Assembly (NCBI GenBank): GCA_025352825.1
Contig: JANXSG010000037.1
Span: forward strand, 1-55,959
DNA: 55,959 nt
Source: Chthonomonadaceae bacterium
Lineage (GTDB): Bacteria; Armatimonadota; Chthonomonadetes; Chthonomonadales; Chthonomonadaceae
Direction: 5' to 3'
Positions 36,053 through 45,298 of the stretch are shown in pieces; within the stretch, counting starts at the first letter, position 1; each line of letters opens with the position of its first letter. A model generated the notes under the pieces. It had not been told where the DNA came from and ran no database searches. It saw only the letters and a program-made list of their open reading frames with translations. The position numbers were made by a program, and so were the translations under genes.

Positions 36053-37396
36053 CTATTTTGCAAAATTGGGATCGGGTAGTCGTAAAGAGAGAAGGCAGCC
36101 CATCCCAACAACTACGCTCGTGATGAGAAACAGTGCTGGCACTCCCCAAAAATTGAGAAATTGATGGCGATTAATTAAGATCCCGCCCAGGAAGGGATAG
36201 ATCGCAGAGGGTGTGTAGAGAAAATTTAAGAGGGCAACATAGAGTGGGCGCTCTTCCTCATCGGTGTGGATTAGTAGATAGTTGTTCGTAGCAATCCACA
36301 TACCCCATCCAAGGCTCCCTCCCATGAGCAGAAACACAAGAGCGAAAAGCCATGGTGATAATAGGCCAATGCTCATCGCAGTGACAGGAGTCAATAGACA
36401 GACGAAAGCCACACCTCGCACTGCATGTGCAGGCCCGTGCTTTTCTGCGAGATAAGCCCACGCAGGCATCAATGCAACCACTCCGATGGCCAGCATCACC
36501 TGATAAGTACCACCCCAGCTATCCTGCAGATGAAAATGACTTGTCCCAAAAAGTACATAGAATGGTGCAGAAGCACTTCCAAAACCTACGAGTAACTGTA
36601 TAGCAGCAAGATATCTGAACTCAGAATTTTTTCGAACCATCCCAGGCAGTCTGCTCAAGAATATCCTGAAATCTGCTCGAGGCGGGAACACCATCCCTGA
36701 AATAGATGGCTCGCGCACCAGCCATAGTCCCAATGATGAGAGCTGCATCATTACAGCCATCGCTCCTGTGAGTACCGCATAGTTCATCGGGTAGGGAAAA
36801 TGCTTTGAGTTTAAGATGTTTCGGACTACGAATGCTGCAATTACAATGCTGAGAGCGCCAGAAAGAAGCTGCGTGAAAGCAAAAAATCTTCCTCTTGTAC
36901 GCGAAGTGAACGCTCTTGCCACGATCTCCATCCAGGGAACATAACCTAATCCATCGCCAATTGCCCAGATGGATAAAACGATAACCAGACCCCACAGCGC
37001 GAAATGACGATCGGGAATTGACCTGTCAGCGTGCCACAGTATAAATGGAGTGAGCAGAAGTGGCGTTCGAGTAATCTGTGCGATACCCGCCATCAAGTTC
37101 TTCTGCCGTTTGCGGCCATGCACCACATAGGCCATGAAAATCTGGAGCCCGCTGAAAAATAGAAATCGGAGGGCGGCAAACCCGCCTATGATGGTTCCAC
37201 TTGCTCCGAGTCGCTCCATGAGTAAAGGCAGTACCGCATTGAGATCGAAGAAAGCCATACCCACAGAGAAACAGGAGACATCAAGGGTGAGTGCACGCAG
37301 GTTCCAGCGCACGTGGTCTCTTTCAATAGTCTGTTCAGCGAGATCAGGATTCACCCGCTCATCTATTGGCTCATCAATGAGATCATTCTCAGTCAT
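36053..37396 (-). CDS. Major facilitator superfamily transporter
   Basis: This 447-residue protein has about 12 hydrophobic segments in two halves, with a cytosolic N-terminal tail of about 45 charged residues. Internal cues are FASRTRGRFFAFTQLLSG (an MFS A-motif-like loop, G-R-x-x-G equivalents being partly lost) and the long central loop (PPRADFRIFLSRLPGMVRKN). Substrate is unknown. It is convergent with the peptidase gene and divergent from the nuclease pseudogene. Confidence 0.75.
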   Translation of the reverse strand: MTENDLIDEPIDERVNPDLAEQTIERDHVRWNLRALTLDVSCFSVGMAFFDLNAVLPLLMERLGASGTIIGGFAALRFLFFSGLQIFMAYVVHGRKRQKNLMAGIAQITRTPLLLTPFILWHADRSIPDRHFALWGLVIVLSIWAIGDGLGYVPWMEIVARAFTSRTRGRFFAFTQLLSGALSIVIAAFVVRNILNSKHFPYPMNYAVLTGAMAVMMQLSSLGLWLVREPSISGMVFPPRADFRIFLSRLPGMVRKNSEFRYLAAIQLLVGFGSASAPFYVLFGTSHFHLQDSWGGTYQVMLAIGVVALMPAWAYLAEKHGPAHAVRGVAFVCLLTPVTAMSIGLLSPWLFALVFLLMGGSLGWGMWIATNNYLLIHTDEEERPLYVALLNFLYTPSAIYPFLGGILINRHQFLNFWGVPALFLITSVVVGMGCLLSLRLPDPNFAK

Positions 37397-37509
37397 TCTA
37401 TTATTGCCTCAAACTCTTCCTCGAATTGAACAGTATAGCATACCCTTCCCGGGGAGAAATCCTTGCATACATTTACAGCGCAAAAGTCGGGTGGGGTATA
37501 ATTCTCATC

Positions 37510-38446
37510 ATGAACCATGACAGGCTTTTCAAAGAGTTGTTAACCTTCTTCTTCGTGGAGTTCGTTGAGCTGTTCCTGCCCGATGTCGCCGCCTATATCG
37601 ATTACGACACTGTTGAATTCCTTGATAGAGAAATTTTTACCGATATAACCGCTGGTGAAACACATGAAGTTGACCTGGTAGTCAAAGCCCGATTTAGGGG
37701 GAAGGACACCTTCTTTCTCATCCACGTGGAAAACCAATCGTCGCCTCAAAGTAGATTTCCGAGACGAATGTTTGACTATTTCGCTCGGCTGCACGAGAAG
37801 TACGATCTGCCGATCTATCCGGTGGTGATCTTCTCGTATGATGCCCCGCATCGTATGGAACCGAAACGTTATCGTGTAGCATTTCCCGATAGAAGTGTGT
37901 TACAATTTGATTATGTAGTCATTCAGCTTAACCGACGCTCATGGCAAGTTTGTAATGATCCAGAATCCTATAGCAAGCGCGCTGATGGCGAAAATGAAGA
38001 TTGCGCCAAAGGACAGGCCGAAGGTGCGGATTGAGTGTCTGAGGCTTCTAGCCACTTTGAAACTCGATACAGCGAAATCCAGACTGATTGGTGGATTCAT
38101 TGAGACGTATTTGCAGTTAAGCGCCGAAGAGTTGAAGCAGTATGAGCGGGAGTTTGCCAGGATGACTCCTGCCGATAAGGAGACGATGATGGAACTGGTG
38201 ACCAGTTGGGAACTCAGGGGCCGAGATGCAGGCAGACAAGAAGGCAGACAAGAAGGGAAAGAGGAGTTCGTTGCGCGTTTGATAAAGCGGCGTTTTGGGA
38301 AAATTTCCTCTTCGATCATCGAACAGTTAGATCATCTTTTCTCCGATCAACTCAATGATCTTGGGGAGGCGATCTTAGACTTCAAGACGAATGCTGAGCT
38401 GGAAACATGGCTCACCCGAACTCACACACCGAACACGGTGGAATGA
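37510..38446 (+). pseudogene. Rpn-family PD-(D/E)XK nuclease with DUF4351-like tail, frameshifted
   Basis: From ATG 37510 the first frame reads NHDRLFKELLTFFFVEFVEL and carries the nuclease core EVDLVVKARFRGKDTFFLIH with HVENQ (D...E-x-Q) and YPVVIFSYD. After VVIQLNRRSWQ the frame is lost. The conserved continuation FVMIQNPIASALMAKMKIAP lies one base off, so a one-base insertion sits at about 37945-37949. The second frame continues to 38446, with a G-R-x-x-G-R-x-E-G-like linker and a DUF4351-type end (LIKRRFGKISSSIIEQLDHL ... LETWL). The family is linked to transposition-like recombination. Both halves are otherwise intact, so the lesion is recent, or is a sequencing error, or a programmed shift. 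Confidence 0.75.
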
Positions 38447-38488
38447 GAAAGTGGAGGCTTCGTGGCCTCGAAGAAGCACTTCTCGTTC

Positions 38489-39871
38489 CTACAGCTTCCA
38501 GCCTTTCCGATAGTGTGGGTCGAGGTAGTCGTTGGCGGCATCATTATTCGTGAACTTAACAGAATGCTCGTTCCATTGAAGGGTCTCACCCGGGAAACGA
38601 ATTGCAATAGCGCCCAGCAGCGCCACCTGTGTCAGACGGCCGCCGTATTCGAAATTGGATCCGGCCTGTCGTTGGTTTCGTATCGCATCAAGCCAATCCC
38701 AGTGATGATTCTTAACACGAGCAATCTTCTTTGCTGGAGCATTCGTGTCGGCGAACTGTTCGCGGACAGATGCAGGCTGCAGGTGTGTGCCGCCTGCTCC
38801 GTGCGATCCATGAACGATCATACCCTTGTCGCCCACAATGATGGCTCCCGTACGTGGTACCTCGTCGTCCGACGGGAAATCCTGCGGCTTTGTGATTGGA
38901 GTTTCGCCATCATGCCAGACAAGCGTGATTGCTCCGCGCCCCTTCTTAGCAGGAAACTCGAATGTAATCTTCGTGGCGGAGGGATAAGTTAATCCCTGGG
39001 TGGTCGGATTGTATCCTCCCGCCACTTCCGCATGAACTGAGGTGGGAGCGCCAAGGTCCAGCGCCCAGAACGACGGGTCGACCACGTGGCAGAACCAGTC
39101 GCCGATAGTCCCTGTTCCAAATGGCAGCCATCCCCGCCAGTTCCAGGGAACCCAGAATGGAGTGTATTCGCGAAACGGAACAGGTCCAACCCACAATTCA
39201 TAATCGAGCCCTTCAGGTACATCGTAGTGCTGATTTACCTTGTCCAGATTGCGGGTCTGTGTGTAGACGTCTTTGAACTCTCCGCATCCGGCGTATATGG
39301 TGTGAACCTGGCCAATGGCTCCCGCCCAAACCCACTCGCAAGTGCGCCGGATAGTGTCGTAGGAGTGGCCCTGGTTGCCTAACTGCGTTATGACCCCATA
39401 CTTTCTGGCCCCCGCCATCAGAGCGCGCACTTCGTGCACGGTATGGGCTAACGGCTTCTCGCAATATACATGCTTGCCATGCTTCATTGCCTCCATAGCG
39501 ATGACCGCGTGTGTGTGATCAGGGGTGCCGATAACCACCGCGTCTATCTCACTTCCCAACTCCTTAAGCATCACGCGGTAATCCTTGAACTTCTTGGCAT
39601 TCGGGTACTGTGCAAACTTCTTTGCGGCGTACTTGCTGTCCACATCACAAAGTGCGACAAGATTTCCGCCCTCCGCTACCACGGCGTCCACATCGCTTCC
39701 ACCCTGGCTCCCGACTCCGATACCAGCAAAGTTCACCTTGGCATCCGGATCAAGTTTTTCCTGCTCCTCTTGCAGTGCCAGGGCTGGATTGACACTCAGC
39801 AGCGTCGCCCCAACTCCAACTCCCGAAAGAAACTGCCTTCTGTCTATTTTTGAAAATTTTTCTTCGCTCAT
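38489..39871 (-). CDS. Tat-exported Gfo/Idh/MocA family oxidoreductase
   Basis: This 460-residue protein carries a twin-arginine signal (DRRQFLSGVGVGATLLS, residues 10-26), the dinucleotide motif GIGVGSQGG (50-58) and the family signature CEKP (137-140) with catalytic Lys139. TPDHTHAVIAMEAMKHGKH precedes it. The later WFCHVVDPSFWALDLG block is typical of the exported oxidoreductases abundant in Planctomycetota, Verrucomicrobiota and Armatimonadota. Tat export implies folding with bound NAD(P) in the cytosol before transport. The substrate is probably a sugar or inositol derivative. It lies upstream of the DUF6785-like gene with the same orientation, 360 bases apart. Confidence 0.88.
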   Translation of the reverse strand: MSEEKFSKIDRRQFLSGVGVGATLLSVNPALALQEEQEKLDPDAKVNFAGIGVGSQGGSDVDAVVAEGGNLVALCDVDSKYAAKKFAQYPNAKKFKDYRVMLKELGSEIDAVVIGTPDHTHAVIAMEAMKHGKHVYCEKPLAHTVHEVRALMAGARKYGVITQLGNQGHSYDTIRRTCEWVWAGAIGQVHTIYAGCGEFKDVYTQTRNLDKVNQHYDVPEGLDYELWVGPVPFREYTPFWVPWNWRGWLPFGTGTIGDWFCHVVDPSFWALDLGAPTSVHAEVAGGYNPTTQGLTYPSATKITFEFPAKKGRGAITLVWHDGETPITKPQDFPSDDEVPRTGAIIVGDKGMIVHGSHGAGGTHLQPASVREQFADTNAPAKKIARVKNHHWDWLDAIRNQRQAGSNFEYGGRLTQVALLGAIAIRFPGETLQWNEHSVKFTNNDAANDYLDPHYRKGWKL

Positions 39872-39943
39872 TTTATCTCCATTCTAAGCCGCAGCCGATG
39901 CAACAATTTAGGAAAATTACTAATAAGGTAATTGCAAAAGTAT

Positions 39944-40066
39944 GCGACGAAATGAATTTCTTAGCTTGTGGCGTGCCGCCGTATGTGCTTCGCACAAATA
40001 ATCTCATAAACCCGTCCGAAGGACGATCAGCCGGAGGCTACCTAGCGAAGAAATTCATTTCGTCGC
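39944..40066. repeat. 123-bp palindromic element with 23-bp terminal inverted repeats
   Basis: GCGACGAAATGAATTTCTTAGCT (39944-39966) and its complement at 40044-40066 differ at one position. The interior holds small hairpins with purine loops: TGTGCTTCGCACA, CGTCCGAAGGACG and AGCCGGAGGCT. There is no reading frame. A solo end occurs at 7250-7269. The element lies between the Tat oxidoreductase gene and the membrane-protein gene. Confidence 0.75.
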
Positions 40067-40231
40067 TTCGAAACCAGAGAATTCTGACTTTTATAACTGT
40101 CTCTATTAATACAACTTTATGTGTGGCTTCATTCGGCTCGGAGTGCGTTTTTTCCTGCTGCCAATTTTCGGTTTTGGCTCTTATCTTCCGAGGGATGGTC
40201 GCAATAATAACTCCGTTTTAATGCGTGTGAA

Positions 40232-42184
40232 TTACTGCCAGAACTGGTATGTAGGTAGTTCACGCGCAATACCGTAGATGTTCCATAGACTGCCTACGAC
40301 AAACTGCCCAAGCATAAGCCCGATGAAAAATGGCAGCGAGCGGTGAAAACCCCCTCTGCCGCCATAACGGAGTATCATCGTTTTGAATATCCAGGCCAGA
40401 AATAGCGGACCCCACACAAGGTTAATCTCCCAGGAGGAGGTCACCGCAAATGCAAGAGGATGCAGCGGCCACCAGGGCAGGCGCACCCGCAAAAACTGAA
40501 GCAGAAATGCAATTCCGAACCCGATCCATAGCGCCACGAACTCGCCGTATTTGCCAAGCTGCGGAGATTTAAGCCAAACGGTAAGCGCATCGTACGCCTC
40601 CGAACCATAAGATCCATGAGATTTCCCCTGAGCTCCATAGTCGTACATCAGATGCAGGATTGCCCAGAAAGCTACAAAAACTGCGAAGCTGCCCAGCAGA
40701 AGCATAGCGGCATTCCACTTTTTATAGTCAGTCTTCGTCTGCTCGGCCAGCTTGTACGCTTCAAGCTGGTGTGGCATTGGATGTCCTCGATAGGCGCGAT
40801 TAAACCAGAAGTATATCCCGAAAACCGTCAGGTTATCCGTATCAAAGGCTCTGCTCCCCGAAACACGAGTCATTATCTGTTCGGGGCCGGTGAAATGCAG
40901 ATCGTGGATTGGCGTTCCAAGTTCTGCGCGCATTCGCGTAATGGCAAGTGCAATCGCGAAATACATCAAAAAGAAAATGATCGCAATCCACCATGTCATT
41001 CCAAGATAAACTGAGAACATCACTAGTCCGGTAACTCCCGCCAAAATGCCAAAAACTGCATTTCGATAACCCATTGGTTCCTGAGAATCGTCCACAGTCG
41101 ATGTCTTATTCAGCACTTTCAACGCAACCTGTTTCAGATAGTTTCTGCTCATCCAGATCGAATAGAGGCAGAATGATATATAGGCTCCAAAAGCCTGGTT
41201 TTCTGTGTAAGGAAATCGCGGATCCTGATCATATGCCATGGCAACCGCCCCTACTTTTTCCAGCTTCCAAAACCAGTAGAAGAAGACACAGGAAAAAAGG
41301 AAATCTACTGGCATAAACATGCCCAGCCCAATCATAAAAGGATAGAACGATAGGGGGGTCCAACCAATTGCATTCCAGGGTTTCTGCGTGAAAAATGGGC
41401 CAATATCCAGATAGCTCTGCCCAAATCCAGGAGTTAGAACGGTGGGAATAGACGGGTAGTAGTAGTTCAGGCTGTTGATGCAGTCGATCGCCCCTGCGAT
41501 GATAAAGCCAAGCCAAAAGATTCTATTTTTGAATAGTCCTCCCGGCTGGAAAGCTTGGTCACTTGTTATTTGGAGAGGAAGCTGAACAATAGGGTAGGTC
41601 AAACGCTCATTCTCTGTCCACTGTTTTCTTAAAATGGCATTCACGCACTGCATAACGAAAAGCAATAGGGTGATGAAGAGTGTCCAGCTGAGAACAACCG
41701 GAAGCCAGGCCTGTATATATCGCATGTGCCAGATGCTGTCATTCCCAATATAGTAACTCGTATAGATGTTTTTATCGGTAACAAAAAGTGATTTGCGAAG
41801 GTGGGGGTTTATCAAAGTACCCCAGCCATTGGAAGAGTCCGCGTGCTGGAAAGACCATGTTAACATCGGCACGAACACTTCAAGCATATCATGCCCAGAA
41901 ACGGCGGATCCGATGGAAAGAATCGAGTAGATTAGTAGCAGTTCCCCTCGCTCAAGAGCCGCTCTTGGAAACTGTTTACCAATCGCTTTGTTAAACATGG
42001 TGAGGCACAAGAGAATAAATACAGTGTTGAAGAAAAGGGAGATGGTGGTGGGATGGGCTGAATATCGAACCACTTCCATTTGCACGAGCCAATACGAGTT
42101 GATGGGCAGAATTATCAGGCAGATCAGCACCGATCTCCAGGTGATAGCTTTGGGGCGAGCGATCTTTTCTGTGGCAATTGACAT
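40232..42184 (-). CDS. Large polytopic membrane protein, DUF6785/DUF6784-like
   Basis: This 650-residue protein has about 14 hydrophobic segments and conserved-looking polar blocks between them: RGELLLIYSILSIGSAVSGHD, WTENERLTYPIVQLPLQI, ARMRAELGTPIHDLHFTGPE (here ITRMRAELGTPIHDLHF) and RFPWWPLHP-like VRLPWWPLHPLAF. I recall this set from DUF6785/DUF6784 proteins of Armatimonadota, Lentisphaerota and Planctomycetota, which look like OPT-type transporters. The transported compound is not known. The ATG at 42184 follows a CAGG x4 tract in the leader (42204-42220). Confidence 0.7.
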   Translation of the reverse strand: MSIATEKIARPKAITWRSVLICLIILPINSYWLVQMEVVRYSAHPTTISLFFNTVFILLCLTMFNKAIGKQFPRAALERGELLLIYSILSIGSAVSGHDMLEVFVPMLTWSFQHADSSNGWGTLINPHLRKSLFVTDKNIYTSYYIGNDSIWHMRYIQAWLPVVLSWTLFITLLLFVMQCVNAILRKQWTENERLTYPIVQLPLQITSDQAFQPGGLFKNRIFWLGFIIAGAIDCINSLNYYYPSIPTVLTPGFGQSYLDIGPFFTQKPWNAIGWTPLSFYPFMIGLGMFMPVDFLFSCVFFYWFWKLEKVGAVAMAYDQDPRFPYTENQAFGAYISFCLYSIWMSRNYLKQVALKVLNKTSTVDDSQEPMGYRNAVFGILAGVTGLVMFSVYLGMTWWIAIIFFLMYFAIALAITRMRAELGTPIHDLHFTGPEQIMTRVSGSRAFDTDNLTVFGIYFWFNRAYRGHPMPHQLEAYKLAEQTKTDYKKWNAAMLLLGSFAVFVAFWAILHLMYDYGAQGKSHGSYGSEAYDALTVWLKSPQLGKYGEFVALWIGFGIAFLLQFLRVRLPWWPLHPLAFAVTSSWEINLVWGPLFLAWIFKTMILRYGGRGGFHRSLPFFIGLMLGQFVVGSLWNIYGIARELPTYQFWQ

Positions 42185-42399
42185 AACCGTGCTAATGTAT
42201 CTCCAGGCAGGCAGGCAGGCGAATACTCGAATTCACTCAAGTAATGAAATAAATCTCGATACGTATTCTGATACGGCGGATTATAGAGGGCGAACTGAAA
42301 TGCAGCCGATCGCATTTAATATGCATTTCAAGTATATTCTGGATTTGAAGTGGGAATTCCTTCACTCATATTTCGGAGTTTAATGTTAGGGAGGACTAA

Positions 42400-42513
42400 T
42401 AGCTGCAAAAAAGCACAAAATGCGGAAACTGCAGAATGTATTTATTTGCTAATATATAGAGGTAATTGCAATTACCTCTATATATTGCGTTTTTTGTGCT
42501 TTTTTGCGGCTAA
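42400..42513. repeat. Short terminal-inverted-repeat element, copy C, with a 36-bp perfect palindrome
   Basis: 114 bp, from ATAGCTGCAAAAAAGCAC to GTGCTTTTTTGCGGCTAA; ends as in copies A and B. The core holds a perfect palindrome at 42451-42486 (half site AATATATAGAGGTAATTG, mirrored). The right end abuts the stop codon of the dehydrogenase gene (42514-42516). Read on the minus strand, the arms give a hairpin with A/T tracts that may terminate that gene. Confidence 0.75.
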
Positions 42514-43545
42514 CTAGAATTCGAAGACCACTTTACCGCACCGACCATCACGCATCAGCTCCATCCCGCGATTGAAATCGGTGTAATGCATCCGGTGCGT
42601 GATGGCTGGTTCAACATTAAGCCTGCCTGAAGCCAGCAGAGCGCGCATGGTGTCCCACGTTTCGTACAGTTTTCTGCCCACAATACAGTTGATGGTTAAC
42701 CCCTTAAAGATCATATCCTCCGCCATTTCCAACTCGACTGGGTGTGTGGGTATGCCCATAAGCGATACACGGCCGCCTGGCCTGCAGATCCGCATTGCCT
42801 GTTGAATAGCGCTCGCCGCACCAGACATTTCTAGTATCACATCTACGCCTTCTCCGTTCGTATACTCCGCTATCTTTTTATCGAGATCGTGGTGCAGCAC
42901 ATTTATCTCGTAGTCAGAGCCGAGTTTTCGGGCGAGGTCCAGACGGTAATCTTGTGTATCGGTCGCAAAAATTGTAGATGCCCCACATGCACGCGCCACA
43001 CCAACCGCAAATATTCCAATCGGCCCGCAACCCAAAACTGCCACGGAACAGCCTATTATCTCACCAGCCAGCGCCGCATGAACGGCATTGCCCAGAGGAT
43101 CCTGAATACAGGCGAGATGAGGGGGAATGGAACGGCTATTCTTCCAGGCGCTCGCTTCCGGCACTACGACATATGGAGCAAAGCAGCCATCTACATCGAC
43201 ACCAAGGATGCGCGTATTCGCACAAACATGCCTGTCGTTCATGCGACACTGCCGGCAGTGCCCGCAGACCCAGTGGCTCTCACCGCTGACATAGTCTCCC
43301 ACTGCCAATCCGGTCACGTCACTGCCAATTTCTACCACTTCCCCAGCAAATTCGTGCCCCATGATACGCGGTGGCTTTACACGGCCTGCTGACCAACGAT
43401 CCCAACTGTAGACATGATAATCCGTGCCGCAAATAGAAGCGGCGATGACTTTTACTAGAATCTGATCTGGTCGGGTTATTCTGGCATCGACCACTTCACA
43501 AATTTCTGCTCCGGGTTCGGCAGACGTCTTAACAATTGCTTTCAT
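42514..43545 (-). CDS. tdh: L-threonine 3-dehydrogenase-like zinc alcohol dehydrogenase
   Basis: This 343-residue medium-chain dehydrogenase has catalytic-zinc ligands Cys39 (SICGTD) and His64-Glu65 (MGHEFAGE), and structural-zinc cysteines 94, 97, 100 and 108 (CGHCRQC ... HVC). The NAD motif is LGCGPIGIF near 171-178. The blocks SWDRWSAGRVKPPRIMGHEF, ILGVDVDGCFAPYVVVPE and IQDPLGNAVHAAL, and the FKGLTINCIVGRKLYETWDT region, are those of Tdh, which oxidises L-threonine to 2-amino-3-ketobutyrate. The partner ligase Kbl is not in the window, and closely related polyol dehydrogenases cannot be excluded. Confidence 0.8.
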   Translation of the reverse strand: MKAIVKTSAEPGAEICEVVDARITRPDQILVKVIAASICGTDYHVYSWDRWSAGRVKPPRIMGHEFAGEVVEIGSDVTGLAVGDYVSGESHWVCGHCRQCRMNDRHVCANTRILGVDVDGCFAPYVVVPEASAWKNSRSIPPHLACIQDPLGNAVHAALAGEIIGCSVAVLGCGPIGIFAVGVARACGASTIFATDTQDYRLDLARKLGSDYEINVLHHDLDKKIAEYTNGEGVDVILEMSGAASAIQQAMRICRPGGRVSLMGIPTHPVELEMAEDMIFKGLTINCIVGRKLYETWDTMRALLASGRLNVEPAITHRMHYTDFNRGMELMRDGRCGKVVFEF

Positions 43546-43595
43546 CGTTAAAAATTAAATTCCTTTAGTACTAGATACGCTTTCTGAGAATGTCA

Positions 43596-44972
43596 TCAGG
43601 AAGTTTTGGTGGATGCGCCTGGCGGTTCTAATAGATGAATCAGAGGGGGTTGCTTTATTTTAGGGAAAAGTGACATCAGTATTACCTGTATGGACGCCGC
43701 TACCGGAACAGCCAGCAGCATCCCCCAGATTCCGAAGAGAGTAGCGCCAGATGCGAGAGCGAAAAAGCTGATAACAGGATGAAGCCCGACCGATTCTCCC
43801 ACGACACGAGGGTAAATTATCTGATCAAATACATTATTCGATATGATCAACGCACAGGCAGCCAAAATGGCGTAGAACAGTGAATTATTATGTATGGACA
43901 TAAAGTACATGGCAGAATGGGCGTCCATAGTATAAGCCATCACACCAACGATAGACGCAGACATAAGCTGGCCAAGATAGGGGATCGCATAGAAAAGACC
44001 AGCCATAATTCCAAGGAAAAGCGCATATTTTACATTCAGAATCAAGAGTAAAAGGAATGTCCATACACCGTATAGCGCACATATTTTTGCCAGGCCACGC
44101 AAGTAAGCGCCAAATACATCGACGATTTCTGTGCTCATTCTATCCAGTTGATCATGGGAGCTATCTGGAAAGAGCGCTATTGCTCGAGCACGTATGACTG
44201 GATAGTCTCGCATTAGGAAAAATCCGGAAACCGGAATGATTATGAGCCAAACTGCTTTTGATGCAATGCCTGTTAAAAAACCGGTCACACTTCCTAGAAA
44301 TGCGTCGATGTACTTTTTGAGCGGACCTGATTTCTCATCAAGGATTTGTGCGATTTTTGTCTGCTTGATCCCCAGGCGATGTACCCAATCTGAGTGCTCC
44401 GTGAGATAATGATCTGCCGTTTTCTGAATTGTTGCTGTGTAACTGGACTGATACTGCCGAATATCGTCCACTTGAATGAGTAGTTTCGGCACTAACACCG
44501 TGAATACCAGTATGAGTGCGAGAAGCCCAAGCAGATAGAAAAGAAAGATAGCATAGACTCGTGAACGCCCTCTCCGTTCCAGATGGCGAATGCTTGGATC
44601 TAGCAGGGCAGAGAGAAAAAGGGCAATCAGAAAAGGCGGCAGAATCACCTGTACCTGAATGAGAAAATAGATGGCAATGACAGCGGTGATGCCGAGTGCG
44701 GTATATCTTTGTAGATGCTGGCGTGTATACCCGAACGGAAACACCGCTCTTTGAGTCATGGGCTCAGGCGGTACAACGTAAGTTCTAGCTTCAGATGCTG
44801 CTATTGAAGAACTGCTTGAATGATCATATGAGTCGTGGCTATCCACGACAACATCCGTCGGAAGTTCGATTGGAACTTCCAACGGATGTTTTGGAATAGA
44901 ATTACTGGTTTGAGAAACCATTTCCGACATGTGATTAGCCGGCTGCGTCTTCGCCATCAAGGTTGGCTTCAC
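43596..44972 (-). CDS. AI-2E family (PerM-like) membrane permease
   Basis: The 458-residue frame from GTG 44972 has a polar N-terminal extension of about 95 residues, then about eight hydrophobic segments with the family pattern: ILPPFLIALFLSALLDPSIR, a long amphipathic region (about 170-250), and FYAIPYLGQLMSASIVG plus IYPRVVGESVGLHPVISFFA. The family is predicted to transport small molecules or ions; AI-2 transport itself is proven for few members. ATG 44957 and ATG 44930 are alternative starts, the last being just past the YtxH-like stop. It is the distal gene of the mnmA-cdd operon. Confidence 0.85.
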   Translation of the reverse strand: MKPTLMAKTQPANHMSEMVSQTSNSIPKHPLEVPIELPTDVVVDSHDSYDHSSSSSIAASEARTYVVPPEPMTQRAVFPFGYTRQHLQRYTALGITAVIAIYFLIQVQVILPPFLIALFLSALLDPSIRHLERRGRSRVYAIFLFYLLGLLALILVFTVLVPKLLIQVDDIRQYQSSYTATIQKTADHYLTEHSDWVHRLGIKQTKIAQILDEKSGPLKKYIDAFLGSVTGFLTGIASKAVWLIIIPVSGFFLMRDYPVIRARAIALFPDSSHDQLDRMSTEIVDVFGAYLRGLAKICALYGVWTFLLLLILNVKYALFLGIMAGLFYAIPYLGQLMSASIVGVMAYTMDAHSAMYFMSIHNNSLFYAILAACALIISNNVFDQIIYPRVVGESVGLHPVISFFALASGATLFGIWGMLLAVPVAASIQVILMSLFPKIKQPPLIHLLEPPGASTKTS

Positions 44973-45216
44973 TCAATTTATGCGCGACAGTTGCTCGAGT
45001 ACGATCAACCGCAGTATTGACCTTGTGAGTGACGGTGCGCCCGAGTTCAGATACCTTATCGCTAAGGTCATTCATCGTTTTCCCGAGATCGTCACGAGTC
45101 TCTTCACCAGATTTTGGCGCAAGCAGCAGTCCTGCGACGGCCCCTACCAGCACTCCAATGCCAATACCCGCAAGTACACTTACTAGCACTCCACGATCCT
45201 CTTCACTATTTGCCAT
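44935..45216 (-). CDS. YtxH-like small membrane protein
   Basis: This 93-residue protein has a short acidic start, a glycine/alanine-rich hydrophobic helix (VLAGIGIGVLVGAVAGLLLA, about 12-31) directly followed by PKSGEETR, the YtxH signature, and a long amphipathic helical tail. A strong AGGAGG lies seven bases before the ATG. YtxH-type proteins are general-stress envelope proteins of unclear function. The neighbouring DUF948-like gene is its usual companion. Confidence 0.85.
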   Translation of the reverse strand: MANSEEDRGVLVSVLAGIGIGVLVGAVAGLLLAPKSGEETRDDLGKTMNDLSDKVSELGRTVTHKVNTAVDRTRATVAHKLSEANLDGEDAAG

Positions 45217-45298
45217 TTCAATATCCTCCTGATAGTTGTAGTGTGAACATTTTATAGAACATGCGACTTGTTACTGAACAATTTAATATTTGTAACAT

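Noticed and set aside
38454-38469. GAGGC-N6-GCCTC hairpin between convergent genes as a terminator
   Set aside because: The stem is only five base pairs and lacks a T-tract in either direction.
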